The position numbers and the translations under genes are program-made. The notes under the pieces are model-generated. The model searched no databases and was not told the origin of the DNA. It worked only from the letters and a program-made list of their open reading frames with translations. DNA of 64,000 bases from Winkia neuii subsp. neuii DSM 8576 (lineage in GTDB: Bacteria; Actinomycetota; Actinomycetes; Actinomycetales; Actinomycetaceae), in the NCBI RefSeq assembly GCF_000420405.1, contig NZ_ATUW01000003.1:186001-250000 (forward strand), given 5' to 3'. This document shows, piece by piece, positions 28,261 to 35,999 of the stretch. Positions within the stretch are counted from its first letter, which is position 1, and each line of letters opens with the position of its first letter.

Positions 28261-28632
28261 ATGGTACGGGTAGCAATGGCAATACTTACGCTAGCAGTAA
28301 CAATCTACGCGCTGGCCGACTGCGGGCGCACGCCCTCGCAAAAAATGCCCGCAGGGCTACCGAAGGGCATCTGGATGCTGCTCATTGTTCTGACCTTGCC
28401 GTTGGGTGGACTCGGTTGGATCGTGACCTCCAGGGTGTTGGCAGCCGAAGCTAACGACGGGAAGGTTTCTACCACCATGTGGTCGGCGGCTACCCCCATC
28501 AATTTCCGTCGCAACGCTCCCGGCCCCCGCCCCAAAGAACTGGCTCCCGACGACGATCCAGAATTCTTGTTCAAGCTGAAGCGGGACATGCAAAAGCGTC
28601 GCGACGAGGAGGATGGCAAGGAGGCCAACTAG
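28261..28632 (+). CDS. PLDc_N-domain membrane protein
   Basis: 123 aa. Two hydrophobic segments (about 4-20 and 37-58) flank LADCGRTPSQKMPAGLPKGIW, the pattern of the short membrane domain found at the N-terminus of some phospholipase D-like proteins (PLDc_N). The catalytic PLD domain itself is absent. The C-terminal half is polar and charged. The stop shares the CTAG palindrome with the stop of the convergent phosphatase gene. Role unknown. Confidence 0.75.
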   Translation: MVRVAMAILTLAVTIYALADCGRTPSQKMPAGLPKGIWMLLIVLTLPLGGLGWIVTSRVLAAEANDGKVSTTMWSAATPINFRRNAPGPRPKELAPDDDPEFLFKLKRDMQKRRDEEDGKEAN

Positions 28633-29294
28633 GCCAGGCGCGCCTCAGACTCGCCGGGCACCATATCTGCGGCCTTGCCTAGCATGTAGCCGACCGGCTC
28701 CGAATAGGTCAGCGCTACCAAGGTGTCGCCCTCGAACGTAAACGAGGTTAGTGAGGCTAACGAGCACTGCCGCCTGCGGGGATCGTGCCAGAGGTGGTGC
28801 CCTTCTACGAAACGCCGCAACGTCCAAATCGGCAGCTGATGCGACACCACTAGGGCCTCTCCCCCACTGGCCAGTGCTTTGGCATGAGCTACGCCGGCAA
28901 CCATGCGGCGCGCGATCTGTTCGTAGGGCTCACCCCAGGAGGGTTCGAACACGTTGCGGTAGCGCCACCAATATTTGGGGCTGGCGAGGGCGCTCCGATT
29001 CGCATTTACGGCCATTCCCTCGAAAGTGTTGCCGGCCTCGACCAGGCGCTTGTCCGAAAGCACCGGCAACCCGTACAGCTTCGCTGTGGGGGCGGCGGAA
29101 GCCTGGGCACGCAATAGGGGCGAAGCCACCACCGCCCGAATATCCGCGTCGATAGACTTGAAATGCTCGCCCACCCCGGCAACCATCTTCTTGCCTAGTT
29201 CGGTGAGCCCAAATCCTGGACGGCGCCCGTAGAGAATTCCCTGAGGATTGTCCACTTCCCCGTGGCGCATCACGTGCACAATAGTTTTGTTCAT
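28629..29294 (-). CDS. Histidine phosphatase family protein
   Basis: A phosphoglycerate-mutase-fold phosphatase. The catalytic motif VMRHGEVDNP (~8-17) supplies the phospho-accepting His. ASPLLRAQASA (~57) holds a phosphate-binding Arg, and VVSHQLPIWTLRRFVEG (~148) the second His. Substrate unknown. 221 aa. A -10-like TAGTGT ends 6 nt before the ATG, so the gene may be leaderless. It diverges from the HAD gene. Confidence 0.9.
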   Translation of the reverse strand: MNKTIVHVMRHGEVDNPQGILYGRRPGFGLTELGKKMVAGVGEHFKSIDADIRAVVASPLLRAQASAAPTAKLYGLPVLSDKRLVEAGNTFEGMAVNANRSALASPKYWWRYRNVFEPSWGEPYEQIARRMVAGVAHAKALASGGEALVVSHQLPIWTLRRFVEGHHLWHDPRRRQCSLASLTSFTFEGDTLVALTYSEPVGYMLGKAADMVPGESEARLA

Positions 29295-29300
29295 GCAACA

Positions 29301-29322
29301 ACACTAACGGTCAATATAGGGT
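29301..29322. promoter_or_regulatory. Compact divergent leaderless promoter pair
   Basis: Only 34 bp separate two divergent starts. On the minus strand TAGTGT (29306-29301) ends 6 nt before the ATG at 29294. On the plus strand TAGGGT (29317-29322) ends 6 nt before the GTG at 29329. Neither gene has a ribosome-binding site. The two -10 elements lie about 10 bp apart, so two polymerases could not bind at once. Confidence 0.5.
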
Positions 29323-29328
29323 TAAGAC

Positions 29329-30168
29329 GTGACATACACCGGAAATGATGCAAAGACCCGGGCGGGCGGTGCCCAACGGCGCATTGCAGCATTTTTTGAC
29401 GTCGACGAAACCCTGATCCGCGGCTCCTCCTCGTTCATATTGGCGCAAGAACTTTGGAGACGCGGCATAGTAGGTTGGGCCGATCTGGCAGTAGCCGCTA
29501 AGGGTGCCTGGAAATACATGCTCTTTGGCGAGGACAAGAAGGAAATTGATGCGCTGGTTCAGCGCGCGCTCAAATGTTTGGAAGGCCATTCCGAGGCGGA
29601 AATCATCGCCATTGGCGAGGAGATTTACGACCAGTTCTTTGCCTCGCGAATATTCCCCAGAGCTAAGGAGCTCTTAGATAACCACCGCGCCCGCGGGCAC
29701 GACGTGTGGCTAATTTCGGCCACCCCCTCGCAAATTACTGATCTGTTGGCGCGCCGTTTGGGGGCCACCGGGGGAATTGGCACTCAGGTGGCTTTAGACG
29801 AGAATGGACGCTGCTTAGCTAGGCTGAATTCCCCGCTAATGCATGGCGCTGGCAAAGTTGGCGCCGTACACTGGCTAGCCCGCAAACGCAACATCGATTT
29901 GGACCTTTCTTACGCTTACTCAGATTCTGTAAATGACCTGCCTCTGTTGCGCACGGTTGGCCACCCGGCTGCTATCAACCCCGACACGAAGTTGCGGCTC
30001 GCAGCCCTGGCGGCCGGGTGGCGTATCTACGACATGCGCTGGCGCAAACGCGGAGAATTGTCCTCCGGGGCCAAAAAAGCTGCAAAACGATCGGCAAAGA
30101 TTGCGGCTGCCTACTGGCTGGCGCGCACTCTAGTGCGCCAGCTAAAGCGCCTAGCTAAGCACAGGTAA
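29329..30168 (+). CDS. HAD-IB family phosphatase (SerB-like)
   Basis: A haloacid-dehalogenase hydrolase of subfamily IB. Motif I is FFDVDETLIRGSSS (~22), motif II VWLISATPSQI (~126), the motif III lysine is in GAGKVGAV (~175), and motif IV is YAYSDSVNDLPLL (~194). Relatives include phosphoserine phosphatase-like and acyl-phosphate processing enzymes; the substrate cannot be chosen. A basic helical tail of ~40 residues could bind the membrane. 279 aa. Starts at GTG 29329. Confidence 0.88.
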   Translation: MTYTGNDAKTRAGGAQRRIAAFFDVDETLIRGSSSFILAQELWRRGIVGWADLAVAAKGAWKYMLFGEDKKEIDALVQRALKCLEGHSEAEIIAIGEEIYDQFFASRIFPRAKELLDNHRARGHDVWLISATPSQITDLLARRLGATGGIGTQVALDENGRCLARLNSPLMHGAGKVGAVHWLARKRNIDLDLSYAYSDSVNDLPLLRTVGHPAAINPDTKLRLAALAAGWRIYDMRWRKRGELSSGAKKAAKRSAKIAAAYWLARTLVRQLKRLAKHR

Positions 30169-30251
30169 CCTGCCGACGTCGACACATCGACAACGCCTGC
30201 TCCGGTTTGGCAAGTTGGATACGCTCTAGGCGGGGACCGGCATTGGTGTCG

Positions 30252-30337
30252 CGCTGGGGTCAGAAGGATGCGCTCTGGGCGCGGACGGGCATTTGCGCGA
30301 AGCGCAAGGGCGGGAGCGCATCCTTCTGACCCCAGCG
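30252..30337. repeat. 24-bp perfect inverted repeat
   Basis: The arms at 30252-30275 and 30314-30337 are exact reverse complements. They begin CGCTGGGGTCAGAAGG and end CCTTCTGACCCCAGCG, and are separated by 38 bp. The arms could form a long hairpin or cruciform. The right arm lies inside the direct-repeat array. Confidence 0.85.
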
Positions 30338-30484
30338 TGCGAGGGCCGGCATTTGCGCGAAGCGCAAGGGCGGGAGCGCACCCCACCTACCCGAGTGCGC
30401 GCGGGCGGGAGCGCACCCCACCTACCCGAGTGCGCGCGGGCGGGAGCGCGCACCACTCACCCAAGTGCGCAAGGGTGGGAGTGA
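30288..30484. repeat. Array of two 60-bp and three 35-bp GC-rich direct repeats
   Basis: A 33-bp unit occurs perfectly at 30288-30320 and 30348-30380. It is followed by 35-bp units at 30381-30415, 30416-30450 (one mismatch) and a degenerate copy at 30451-30484. All share a core like GCGCAAGGGCGGGAGCGCA. Together with the inverted repeat this fills most of the 369-bp gap between the HAD gene and bS22. There is no plausible gene inside. It does not look like CRISPR, because repeats abut without unique spacers. Confidence 0.85.
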
Positions 30485-30508
30485 AGACTGCAGGGTTTTA
30501 AATGGCAA

Positions 30509-30530
30509 AGGCCCGGGGTTGCCCGGGCCT
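30509..30530 (-). terminator. Terminator of the bS22 gene
   Basis: A 9-bp stem AGGCCCGGG/CCCGGGCCT with a 4-nt loop lies 7 nt after the bS22 stop on the minus strand, followed on that strand by TTTGCCATTTAAAA. It also separates bS22 from the repeat array. Confidence 0.8.
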
Positions 30531-30537
30531 CAACACC

Positions 30538-30636
30538 TTATTTCTTGTTACGACGCTGGTGACGAGTCTTGCGCAGAAGCTTGCGGTGCTTCTTCTTTGC
30601 CATGCGCTTACGGCGCTTCTTAATAACGGAGCCCAT
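30538..30636 (-). CDS. Small ribosomal protein bS22 (AURKAIP1/COX24-like)
   Basis: A 32-residue, extremely basic protein reading [18 protein letters not shown] and then [13 protein letters not shown]. This is nearly the sequence of the mycobacterial small-subunit protein bS22. AGGAGG lies 6 nt before the ATG. The neighbouring HTH gene matches the arrangement of Rv0500A/Rv0500B in M. tuberculosis. It is too short for most gene finders. Confidence 0.92.
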   Translation of the reverse strand: MGSVIKKRRKRMAKKKHRKLLRKTRHQRRNKK

Positions 30637-30702
30637 AGGTGCCTCCTAAATAATCGGATTCGTACAGCTTCACATGCCATCGGGCACGTAACCTAAAAGA
30701 TT

Positions 30703-30918
30703 CTACCCGCCAATTGCCGCATTGCCACTATCAGACCAGTCACCAATGCTGGCATCAATGAGCTGATTCACAGCTACCTGTGGCACTCGGTAGGACTTTC
30801 CGACCCGCACTGCGGGAATGTCTCCGTTGTGGATCATCCGATAAACGGTCATTTTGGATACGCGCATTAGTTCAGCCAGCTCGGCTACGGTTACGAAGCG
30901 GGGCGGCTGCTGCGACAT
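30703..30918 (-). CDS. BldC-like helix-turn-helix DNA-binding protein
   Basis: 71 aa with a MerR/excisionase-type HTH: FVTVAELAELMRVSKMTVYR is the helix-turn-helix, followed by the wing GDIPAVRVGKSYRVP. It resembles BldC and Rv0500A, small actinobacterial regulators. GGTGGAG precedes the ATG. On the minus strand a -10-like TACAAT lies at 30976-30971. It lies just upstream of bS22 on the same strand, as in mycobacteria. Confidence 0.88.
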   Translation of the reverse strand: MSQQPPRFVTVAELAELMRVSKMTVYRMIHNGDIPAVRVGKSYRVPQVAVNQLIDASIGDWSDSGNAAIGG

Positions 30919-31108
30919 TTAAACTCCACCTTGACTGAGAGACCTACCGACGTTGTGACGGCACAGGGACATTGTATGCGATTTTGGCTTCCCTGCACAC
31001 CGGTTTAGAACATTGTTAGCCCTAAGTAGCGTTTATAGGTACCCTTGGAACTGCGCCAAATGGGCGCACACGTAAGCTATTAGTTCACACCGAGGAGGCC
31101 GCCAGGCG

Positions 31109-32596
31109 ATGGCGCGTCGTGCATATTCAAGGCCCGCTGGCCGCATTCGCGCACTTGAGGTGCCTAAAGACGCCATCGAAGAGCCCCCTTCGTTAGACTT
31201 TTCCCGTACCGACAATGCCACCTCAGCCGACGTATCCACCTCGTTCGGGAGGATCAAGCTTTACGTTGACAAAGTTGCTAAACAATCCCCGGCACGCTTA
31301 GCGATTCTTACCTTTTTAACCATCATCGCGGTGGTTACTGTCGCCCTCGAACTGCCCTTCGCCACCCAGAGCGGGCACCGCGCCCCCTTTGTTGACGCGC
31401 TCTTCACGGGCACCTCCGCGGTATGTGTGACAGGTCTAACAACTGTGAATACTGCCTCTTACTGGTCAGTATTTGGTCAAGCCGTCATCTTAGTGGCGAT
31501 CAAAGTTGGCGGCCTGGGAGTGATGACTCTCGCTTCGATCTTGGCCCTGGCAGTATCCCGTCACATCGGGCTCACCCAGCGCATGTTGGCTGCAACCGAG
31601 ACCAAAACAGACTCGCTAGGGGCGGTAGGTTCATTAGTCAAAGCTGTAGTCGTCACTTCTTTCACCATGGAAGGGCTGCTGTTCATAATCATGCTGCCCC
31701 GTTTTGTGATGCTAGGCGAAAACTTTAAAACGGCCGTGTGGCACTCGTTCTTCATGGCAATATCGGCTTTCAACAACGCCGGATTCGTAGTTTTGCCCGA
31801 GGGGATGAACGCCTACTTTGCTGACTGGTGGATAATGATGCCCATAATCGTAGGCATGTTTGTGGGCGCCCTAGGCTTTCCCGTGACTTTAGACATAGCC
31901 CGCAGGTGGCGCAATCCCAGGCTGTGGACCTTGCACACTAAGATGACGTTGACCACCTACGTGCTGCTAATCATCGGGGCGGCAGCCATCTTGGGGGCCT
32001 CCGAATGGGACAATCCCCAAACGCTGCAACCCATGCCCCCACACGCCAAAATGCTCACCTCGCTGCTGTTGGGTGTCAACTCGCGCTCGTTAGGCATATC
32101 TACAATCAACGTTGCCGACGAGACCAGCGCCACCTGGTTCTTACAAGATATTTTGATGTTCATTGGCGGCGGGTCAGCCTCTACGGCAGGCGGCATCAAG
32201 GTAACCACCCTGGCTGTTATGGTGCTGGCAATTGTTGCCGAGGCTCGAGGCGATCGCGACATCGAGGCTTTTGGCCGTCGCATTCCCCCGCAGACCGTGC
32301 GCCTTTCGGTGGCCGTGGTTTCGATCGGCTCACTACTCGTTGCAATCTCGATCTTCGGCCTGCTCGTCTTCACCAACTTTTCGCTAGACGAAATCAGCTT
32401 CGAAGTGATCTCGGCCTTCGCCACGGTGGGGTTATCTACTGGGATCACCCCCCTGTTACCAGCGGCTGGCAAATACCTTTTAACTGCACTAATGTTTTCT
32501 GGGCGCATGGGCACTATGACCGTGGCGGCCGCCCTCGCCCTGCGCGAACGCCGCCGGGTGATCCGGATGCCAGAAGAGCGTCCGGCAATTGGTTAA
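31109..32596 (+). CDS. ktrB: Potassium uptake channel subunit, KtrB/TrkH family
   Basis: A membrane protein with four repeats of helix-pore loop-helix. Selectivity-filter segments are TSAVCVTGLTTVN, AFNNAGFVV, NSRSLGIST and AFATVGLSTG, one per repeat, each with its glycine. The third loop differs from the usual SRTAGFNT form but keeps the glycine. A polar N-terminus of ~60 residues precedes the first helix. GAGGAGG lies about 12 nt upstream of ATG 31109. The regulatory subunit follows 21 bp downstream. 495 aa. Confidence 0.92.
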   Translation: MARRAYSRPAGRIRALEVPKDAIEEPPSLDFSRTDNATSADVSTSFGRIKLYVDKVAKQSPARLAILTFLTIIAVVTVALELPFATQSGHRAPFVDALFTGTSAVCVTGLTTVNTASYWSVFGQAVILVAIKVGGLGVMTLASILALAVSRHIGLTQRMLAATETKTDSLGAVGSLVKAVVVTSFTMEGLLFIIMLPRFVMLGENFKTAVWHSFFMAISAFNNAGFVVLPEGMNAYFADWWIMMPIIVGMFVGALGFPVTLDIARRWRNPRLWTLHTKMTLTTYVLLIIGAAAILGASEWDNPQTLQPMPPHAKMLTSLLLGVNSRSLGISTINVADETSATWFLQDILMFIGGGSASTAGGIKVTTLAVMVLAIVAEARGDRDIEAFGRRIPPQTVRLSVAVVSIGSLLVAISIFGLLVFTNFSLDEISFEVISAFATVGLSTGITPLLPAAGKYLLTALMFSGRMGTMTVAAALALRERRRVIRMPEERPAIG

Positions 32597-32605
32597 AGAC
32601 GGGTT

Positions 32606-32611
32606 TAGGAT
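32606..32611 (+). promoter_or_regulatory. -10 element TAGGAT before ktrA
   Basis: TAGGAT ends 6 nt before the ktrA ATG and no ribosome site is present. ktrA may therefore have its own leaderless transcript in addition to any read-through from ktrB. Confidence 0.4.
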
Positions 32612-32617
32612 AAAGGC

Positions 32618-33289
32618 ATGGCTAAAAAGGACGCCCCCGAGGCATCGGCAACTTTAGTAATTGGTTTGGGTCGCTTCGGCTCGGCAGTCTCGGCCACACT
32701 TGACTCACTGGGGCGCGAGATTTTGGCTGTCGAAAAGGATCCCACCATAGTCCAACGTTGGCAGGGCCGCCTGCCCCTAGTGGAAGCCGACGCCTCTAAT
32801 ATGGAGGCGCTAGAACAGCTGGGGGCTCGCGAGTTCCAAAACGCAGTAGTTGGGGTGGGTACCTCACTAGAGGCCTCCGTACTTATTACTGCGAACCTAG
32901 TAGACATTGGCATGCCCTCCATTTGGGCCAAGGCTACCTCGCGCGAACATGGGCGCATTCTAAAGCGCATTGGCGCCCACCACGTGGTCTACCCCGAATT
33001 CGATGCAGGCCAGCGCACCGCCCACCTGGTTAGCGGCCGCATGCTCGACTACATCGAGATGGACCGCAAGGGCTTTTCAATCGTAAAGATGCGCCCCCCG
33101 CAGGAATGCTACGGCTTCACTCTGGACGAGCTAGACATCCGAGCCCGCTTTGGCGTGGTAATCCTGGGCGTAATGAGCCCGGGGCAGCCCTTCGAATATG
33201 CCACCGCCCAAACGCGCATCGACAAAAACGACATCATCATTGTTTCCGGGGACGCCGAGCTACTGGAACGCTTCGCTGAACGCCCCTAA
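32618..33289 (+). CDS. ktrA: Potassium uptake regulatory subunit, KtrA/TrkA family
   Basis: A cytoplasmic RCK protein that gates the KtrB channel on nucleotide binding. The N-terminal Rossmann motif is TLVIGLGRFGSAVSATL (~12), with the acidic nucleotide-binding residue in VEKD and the VEADAS segment typical of RCK domains. The C-terminal RCK_C part ends in DIIIVSGDAELLERF. 223 aa fits the single-RCK KtrA type rather than the two-domain E. coli TrkA. Confidence 0.92.
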   Translation: MAKKDAPEASATLVIGLGRFGSAVSATLDSLGREILAVEKDPTIVQRWQGRLPLVEADASNMEALEQLGAREFQNAVVGVGTSLEASVLITANLVDIGMPSIWAKATSREHGRILKRIGAHHVVYPEFDAGQRTAHLVSGRMLDYIEMDRKGFSIVKMRPPQECYGFTLDELDIRARFGVVILGVMSPGQPFEYATAQTRIDKNDIIIVSGDAELLERFAERP

Positions 33290-33312
33290 CCTCATCTGTG
33301 GGTGGGGCGCGT

Positions 33313-33318
33313 TAGATT
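33313..33318 (+). promoter_or_regulatory. -10 element TAGATT for leaderless radA
   Basis: TAGATT (four of six consensus bases) ends 6 nt before the radA ATG at 33325, without a ribosome site. Confidence 0.5.
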
Positions 33319-33324
33319 TCTGGT

Positions 33325-34713
33325 ATGGCCAAAAATAAGACTCTTTACCGCTGCAGCGAATGTGGGTGGACCTCTGCCAAGTGGGTTGGCCAATGCCGCC
33401 AATGTGAACAGTGGGGCACAGTCGACGAGGTCGGGGCCGCCCCGGCTGGAACCAAGTCTGCTGCCACGGCGCCGCGCCAGCAGGCGTTGCCAATTGAGCA
33501 AGTCGACATCACTTCGGCCACTGCCCGCCCCAGTGGGGTGAGCGAATTGGACCGAGTACTAGGCGGCGGGATCGTACCTGGCGCAGTCGTGCTGATGGCG
33601 GGGGAACCTGGGGTTGGCAAATCCACTTTGTTGCTCGACGTGGCGGCTAAGGCTGCCAGGCAGTCCCGTGCCGAGGGAGGTGGGAAGGTCCTGTACATTA
33701 CCGGCGAAGAATCAGCTTCTCAGGTACGTTTGCGTGCCGAGCGCATTGGAGCTTTAGATCCCTCCCTGCTACTGGCTTCTGAAACTGACCTGGGTACGGT
33801 TCTGGGGCATATCGAGCAGAATTCGCCCTCGTTGGTGGTTGCCGACTCAGTACAAACCTTTGCTTCAGCCCAAATTGAAGGTTCCCCCGGCGGGGTAGCC
33901 CAGGTGCGCGAGGTTACCGCCGCGCTAATTCAGGCCGCAAAATCCCGCAATATCCCCGTCCTGCTAGTGGGGCACGTAACCAAGGACGGAGGTATTGCTG
34001 GCCCGCGCATTTTGGAGCACTTAGTCGATGTGGTCTGCCAGTTCGAGGGCGACCGCCACTCCAGGTTGCGCCTGTTGCGGGCCGTAAAAAACAGGTACGG
34101 CCCCACTGACGAGGTGGGCTGTTTTGAATTGGGCGAACGCGGCATTGTGGGCCTAGAAGATCCCTCTGGCCTGTTCTTGTCCCAGGACAGGCAGGCGGTT
34201 CCAGGCACGTGCGCTACGGTCTCTTTAGCTGGCCGCCGTCCTCTGCCCACCGAGGTGCAGGCGCTGGTGGCCCCCTCCGTTTCCGGGGGCTCGCCCAGGC
34301 GGGCAGCGGTGGGGCTAGATCGCTCCCGCGTGGCAATGACATTGGCGGTTTTGCAGGCTCGATTAGGTTTGGACTTAACCCACCAAGACGTCTACGTGTC
34401 TACGGTGGGTGGGGCAAAAACTGCCGAACCGGCAATTGACCTGCCAACCGCTTTGGCGGTGGTTTCTGCTTCTACCGGGCGGGTTGCCGATCCCCATCTA
34501 ATCGCCTGCGGGGAGGTGTCCCTAACCGGCGAACTACGGGCATGCGTGGGGCTGCAGCGGCGTCTTGGCGAGGCCGCCCGGCTGGGTTTCCAGCTGGCGA
34601 TTGTGCCCGCCCAGGGGGCAGAAGAGCTGGCGGCACCAAAAAATATGCGCTTGCTTCCCGTAGCGAACGTGGCCCAGGCGGTTGGGGCGGCGTTGCCACC
34701 GAGCCATTCCTAA
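33325..34713 (+). CDS. radA: DNA repair protein RadA (branch-migration ATPase)
   Basis: RadA helps recombination intermediates to branch-migrate. Layout: a zinc finger CSECGWTSAKWVGQCRQC (~10-27), a RecA-like ATPase with Walker A GEPGVGKST (~93-101), the RadA-specific KNRYG motif (~255), and a Lon-like C-terminal domain. 462 aa, normal. It converges with the next gene with a 9-bp gap and no obvious terminator. Confidence 0.95.
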   Translation: MAKNKTLYRCSECGWTSAKWVGQCRQCEQWGTVDEVGAAPAGTKSAATAPRQQALPIEQVDITSATARPSGVSELDRVLGGGIVPGAVVLMAGEPGVGKSTLLLDVAAKAARQSRAEGGGKVLYITGEESASQVRLRAERIGALDPSLLLASETDLGTVLGHIEQNSPSLVVADSVQTFASAQIEGSPGGVAQVREVTAALIQAAKSRNIPVLLVGHVTKDGGIAGPRILEHLVDVVCQFEGDRHSRLRLLRAVKNRYGPTDEVGCFELGERGIVGLEDPSGLFLSQDRQAVPGTCATVSLAGRRPLPTEVQALVAPSVSGGSPRRAAVGLDRSRVAMTLAVLQARLGLDLTHQDVYVSTVGGAKTAEPAIDLPTALAVVSASTGRVADPHLIACGEVSLTGELRACVGLQRRLGEAARLGFQLAIVPAQGAEELAAPKNMRLLPVANVAQAVGAALPPSHS

Positions 34714-34722
34714 GCGGTAGGG

Positions 34723-35457
34723 TTACTGGCCCTGCGGGGTTTCTTGGCTCTGAGGGGCCGGCGCGCCCTCAAAAGTAACTATCGACTGTTCCCCTGGGAA
34801 TTCCTTGTTCCCAAAGACGGGAATGAGCTTGTAGGTGCCAGCTTGGGCTGAGCCGGTTGCAGCACATTTTTTGTCGGCTGTACTCCCATCCCAGGCTAGA
34901 GTCTTTTGCCAGGTTTGATTCTTGTCGAGCAACAGGGTTTTCTTGGGAAGATCCTTGTTGCACGGCAGCGAAAAGTAAGTGTCTTGGTCACCGCTTTTTA
35001 TGTGAACTCCCACCTTCGCGAAGGAACCGTCCGCTATGCAGGGGGTCTCGCCGGTGTTCTTGACCGACATCTGCAGCCCAACTTCGCTACCTACCTGGTA
35101 GACGGTTTGTTCTGGAGAAACCCTAATTTCTAAATTCTTCAGCTGACAGTCTTTTGGCATGTACACCTGCGCCTGCGATTTCGCCTTTGCGGCGGCTTTT
35201 TGGGCGTCCTCGGCGAGCTTTCCCTTAGCCCACATCCAAACGTAGACGCCCCCGGCTAGCAGAGCTATGAGTATGGCCAAAGCCACCAGGCGGCGCACCC
35301 AGAACTGTTGGCGGGTAGGGCGCCGGCGTTGCCGAGGTGCCCCCGCAGGCCGGTTAGTTTGCCGCCGTGGGGAGGGGCGGCGGCCCCTGTTTGTGCTAGA
35401 GCCAGCGTTCTTTCTTGGTTTCGAGGTCGTTTTGCGGTTGCGTTTGGGCTGGCTCAT
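34723..35457 (-). CDS. Membrane-anchored protein with extracellular domain, unknown function
   Basis: 244 aa. The first ~55 residues are very rich in Arg, Lys and Pro (cytoplasmic), followed by one membrane helix (about 56-76), a short helical linker rich in Ala and Lys, and an extracellular beta-rich domain with four cysteines (in KDCQL, TPCIAD, LPCNKD and KKCAAT) that could form two disulfides. The C-terminus is Gln/Pro rich. It resembles many actinobacterial envelope proteins, but I cannot name a family. ATG 35457 has only a weak ribosome site. Confidence 0.75.
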   Translation of the reverse strand: MSQPKRNRKTTSKPRKNAGSSTNRGRRPSPRRQTNRPAGAPRQRRRPTRQQFWVRRLVALAILIALLAGGVYVWMWAKGKLAEDAQKAAAKAKSQAQVYMPKDCQLKNLEIRVSPEQTVYQVGSEVGLQMSVKNTGETPCIADGSFAKVGVHIKSGDQDTYFSLPCNKDLPKKTLLLDKNQTWQKTLAWDGSTADKKCAATGSAQAGTYKLIPVFGNKEFPGEQSIVTFEGAPAPQSQETPQGQ

Positions 35458-35516
35458 ATAGAAGACGGTACCGGCCCTGCCAGCGCGCGCCCACCTGGCG
35501 CGCCGAACGAAGGCGT

Positions 35517-35999
35517 TTAGGCGGGTTGGGCGCCGCGCGGACGCGACGTTTTCGAATCGTCGTCATCATCGTCGTCGTCAATGCGGCACCAATGTTGCAC
35601 TAGTAGGCCCACCCCTAAAAAGGCCAGCGCTGCAACTAGCGCCACCGCAGAACTGATAGCCGCACTGTCGCGGTGGGCCCCCAACTGGGTGAGGGCGACG
35701 GCAATGCCCGTTGCGGCAAACCCGGCTAAAGCGGACCCAAAAATTGCCGCACTCTGAGCCATAAGGGCAATATTGGCGGCCATGATTGGACTCATGTGCG
35801 ATTTCTTTTTGCGGTAGGCAAGAACCCTGCGGCCCGCCCAGAACAGAGCCAACGCCATGACGGCAATGACTCCCCCGACGATCGGGTGCAGGCTGGGAGG
35901 CAGCTCCCCTACAGCCAGCAGTACTGCCGACAGGACGAGGTTTAGCGCCGCTCCCCCAACTGCCAGGAGCGCTAGCGCCCACCATTTCAGCTGTACCAC
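35517..35999 (-). CDS. DUF3180 membrane protein
   Basis: 160 aa with four membrane helices, the pattern of DUF3180 proteins that follow folK in many actinobacteria. The GTG at 35999 overlaps the folK stop by one base (TAGTG), so it belongs to the folate operon. After the last helix there is a run of eight aspartates coded by a repeated GTC/ATC track. Function unknown. Confidence 0.85.
   Translation of the reverse strand: MVQLKWWALALLAVGGAALNLVLSAVLLAVGELPPSLHPIVGGVIAVMALALFWAGRRVLAYRKKKSHMSPIMAANIALMAQSAAIFGSALAGFAATGIAVALTQLGAHRDSAAISSAVALVAALAFLGVGLLVQHWCRIDDDDDDDDSKTSRPRGAQPA

Noticed and set aside
30252-30484. CRISPR array
   Set aside because: Repeats are contiguous or separated by other repeated sequence, with no unique spacers of constant length and no cas genes.
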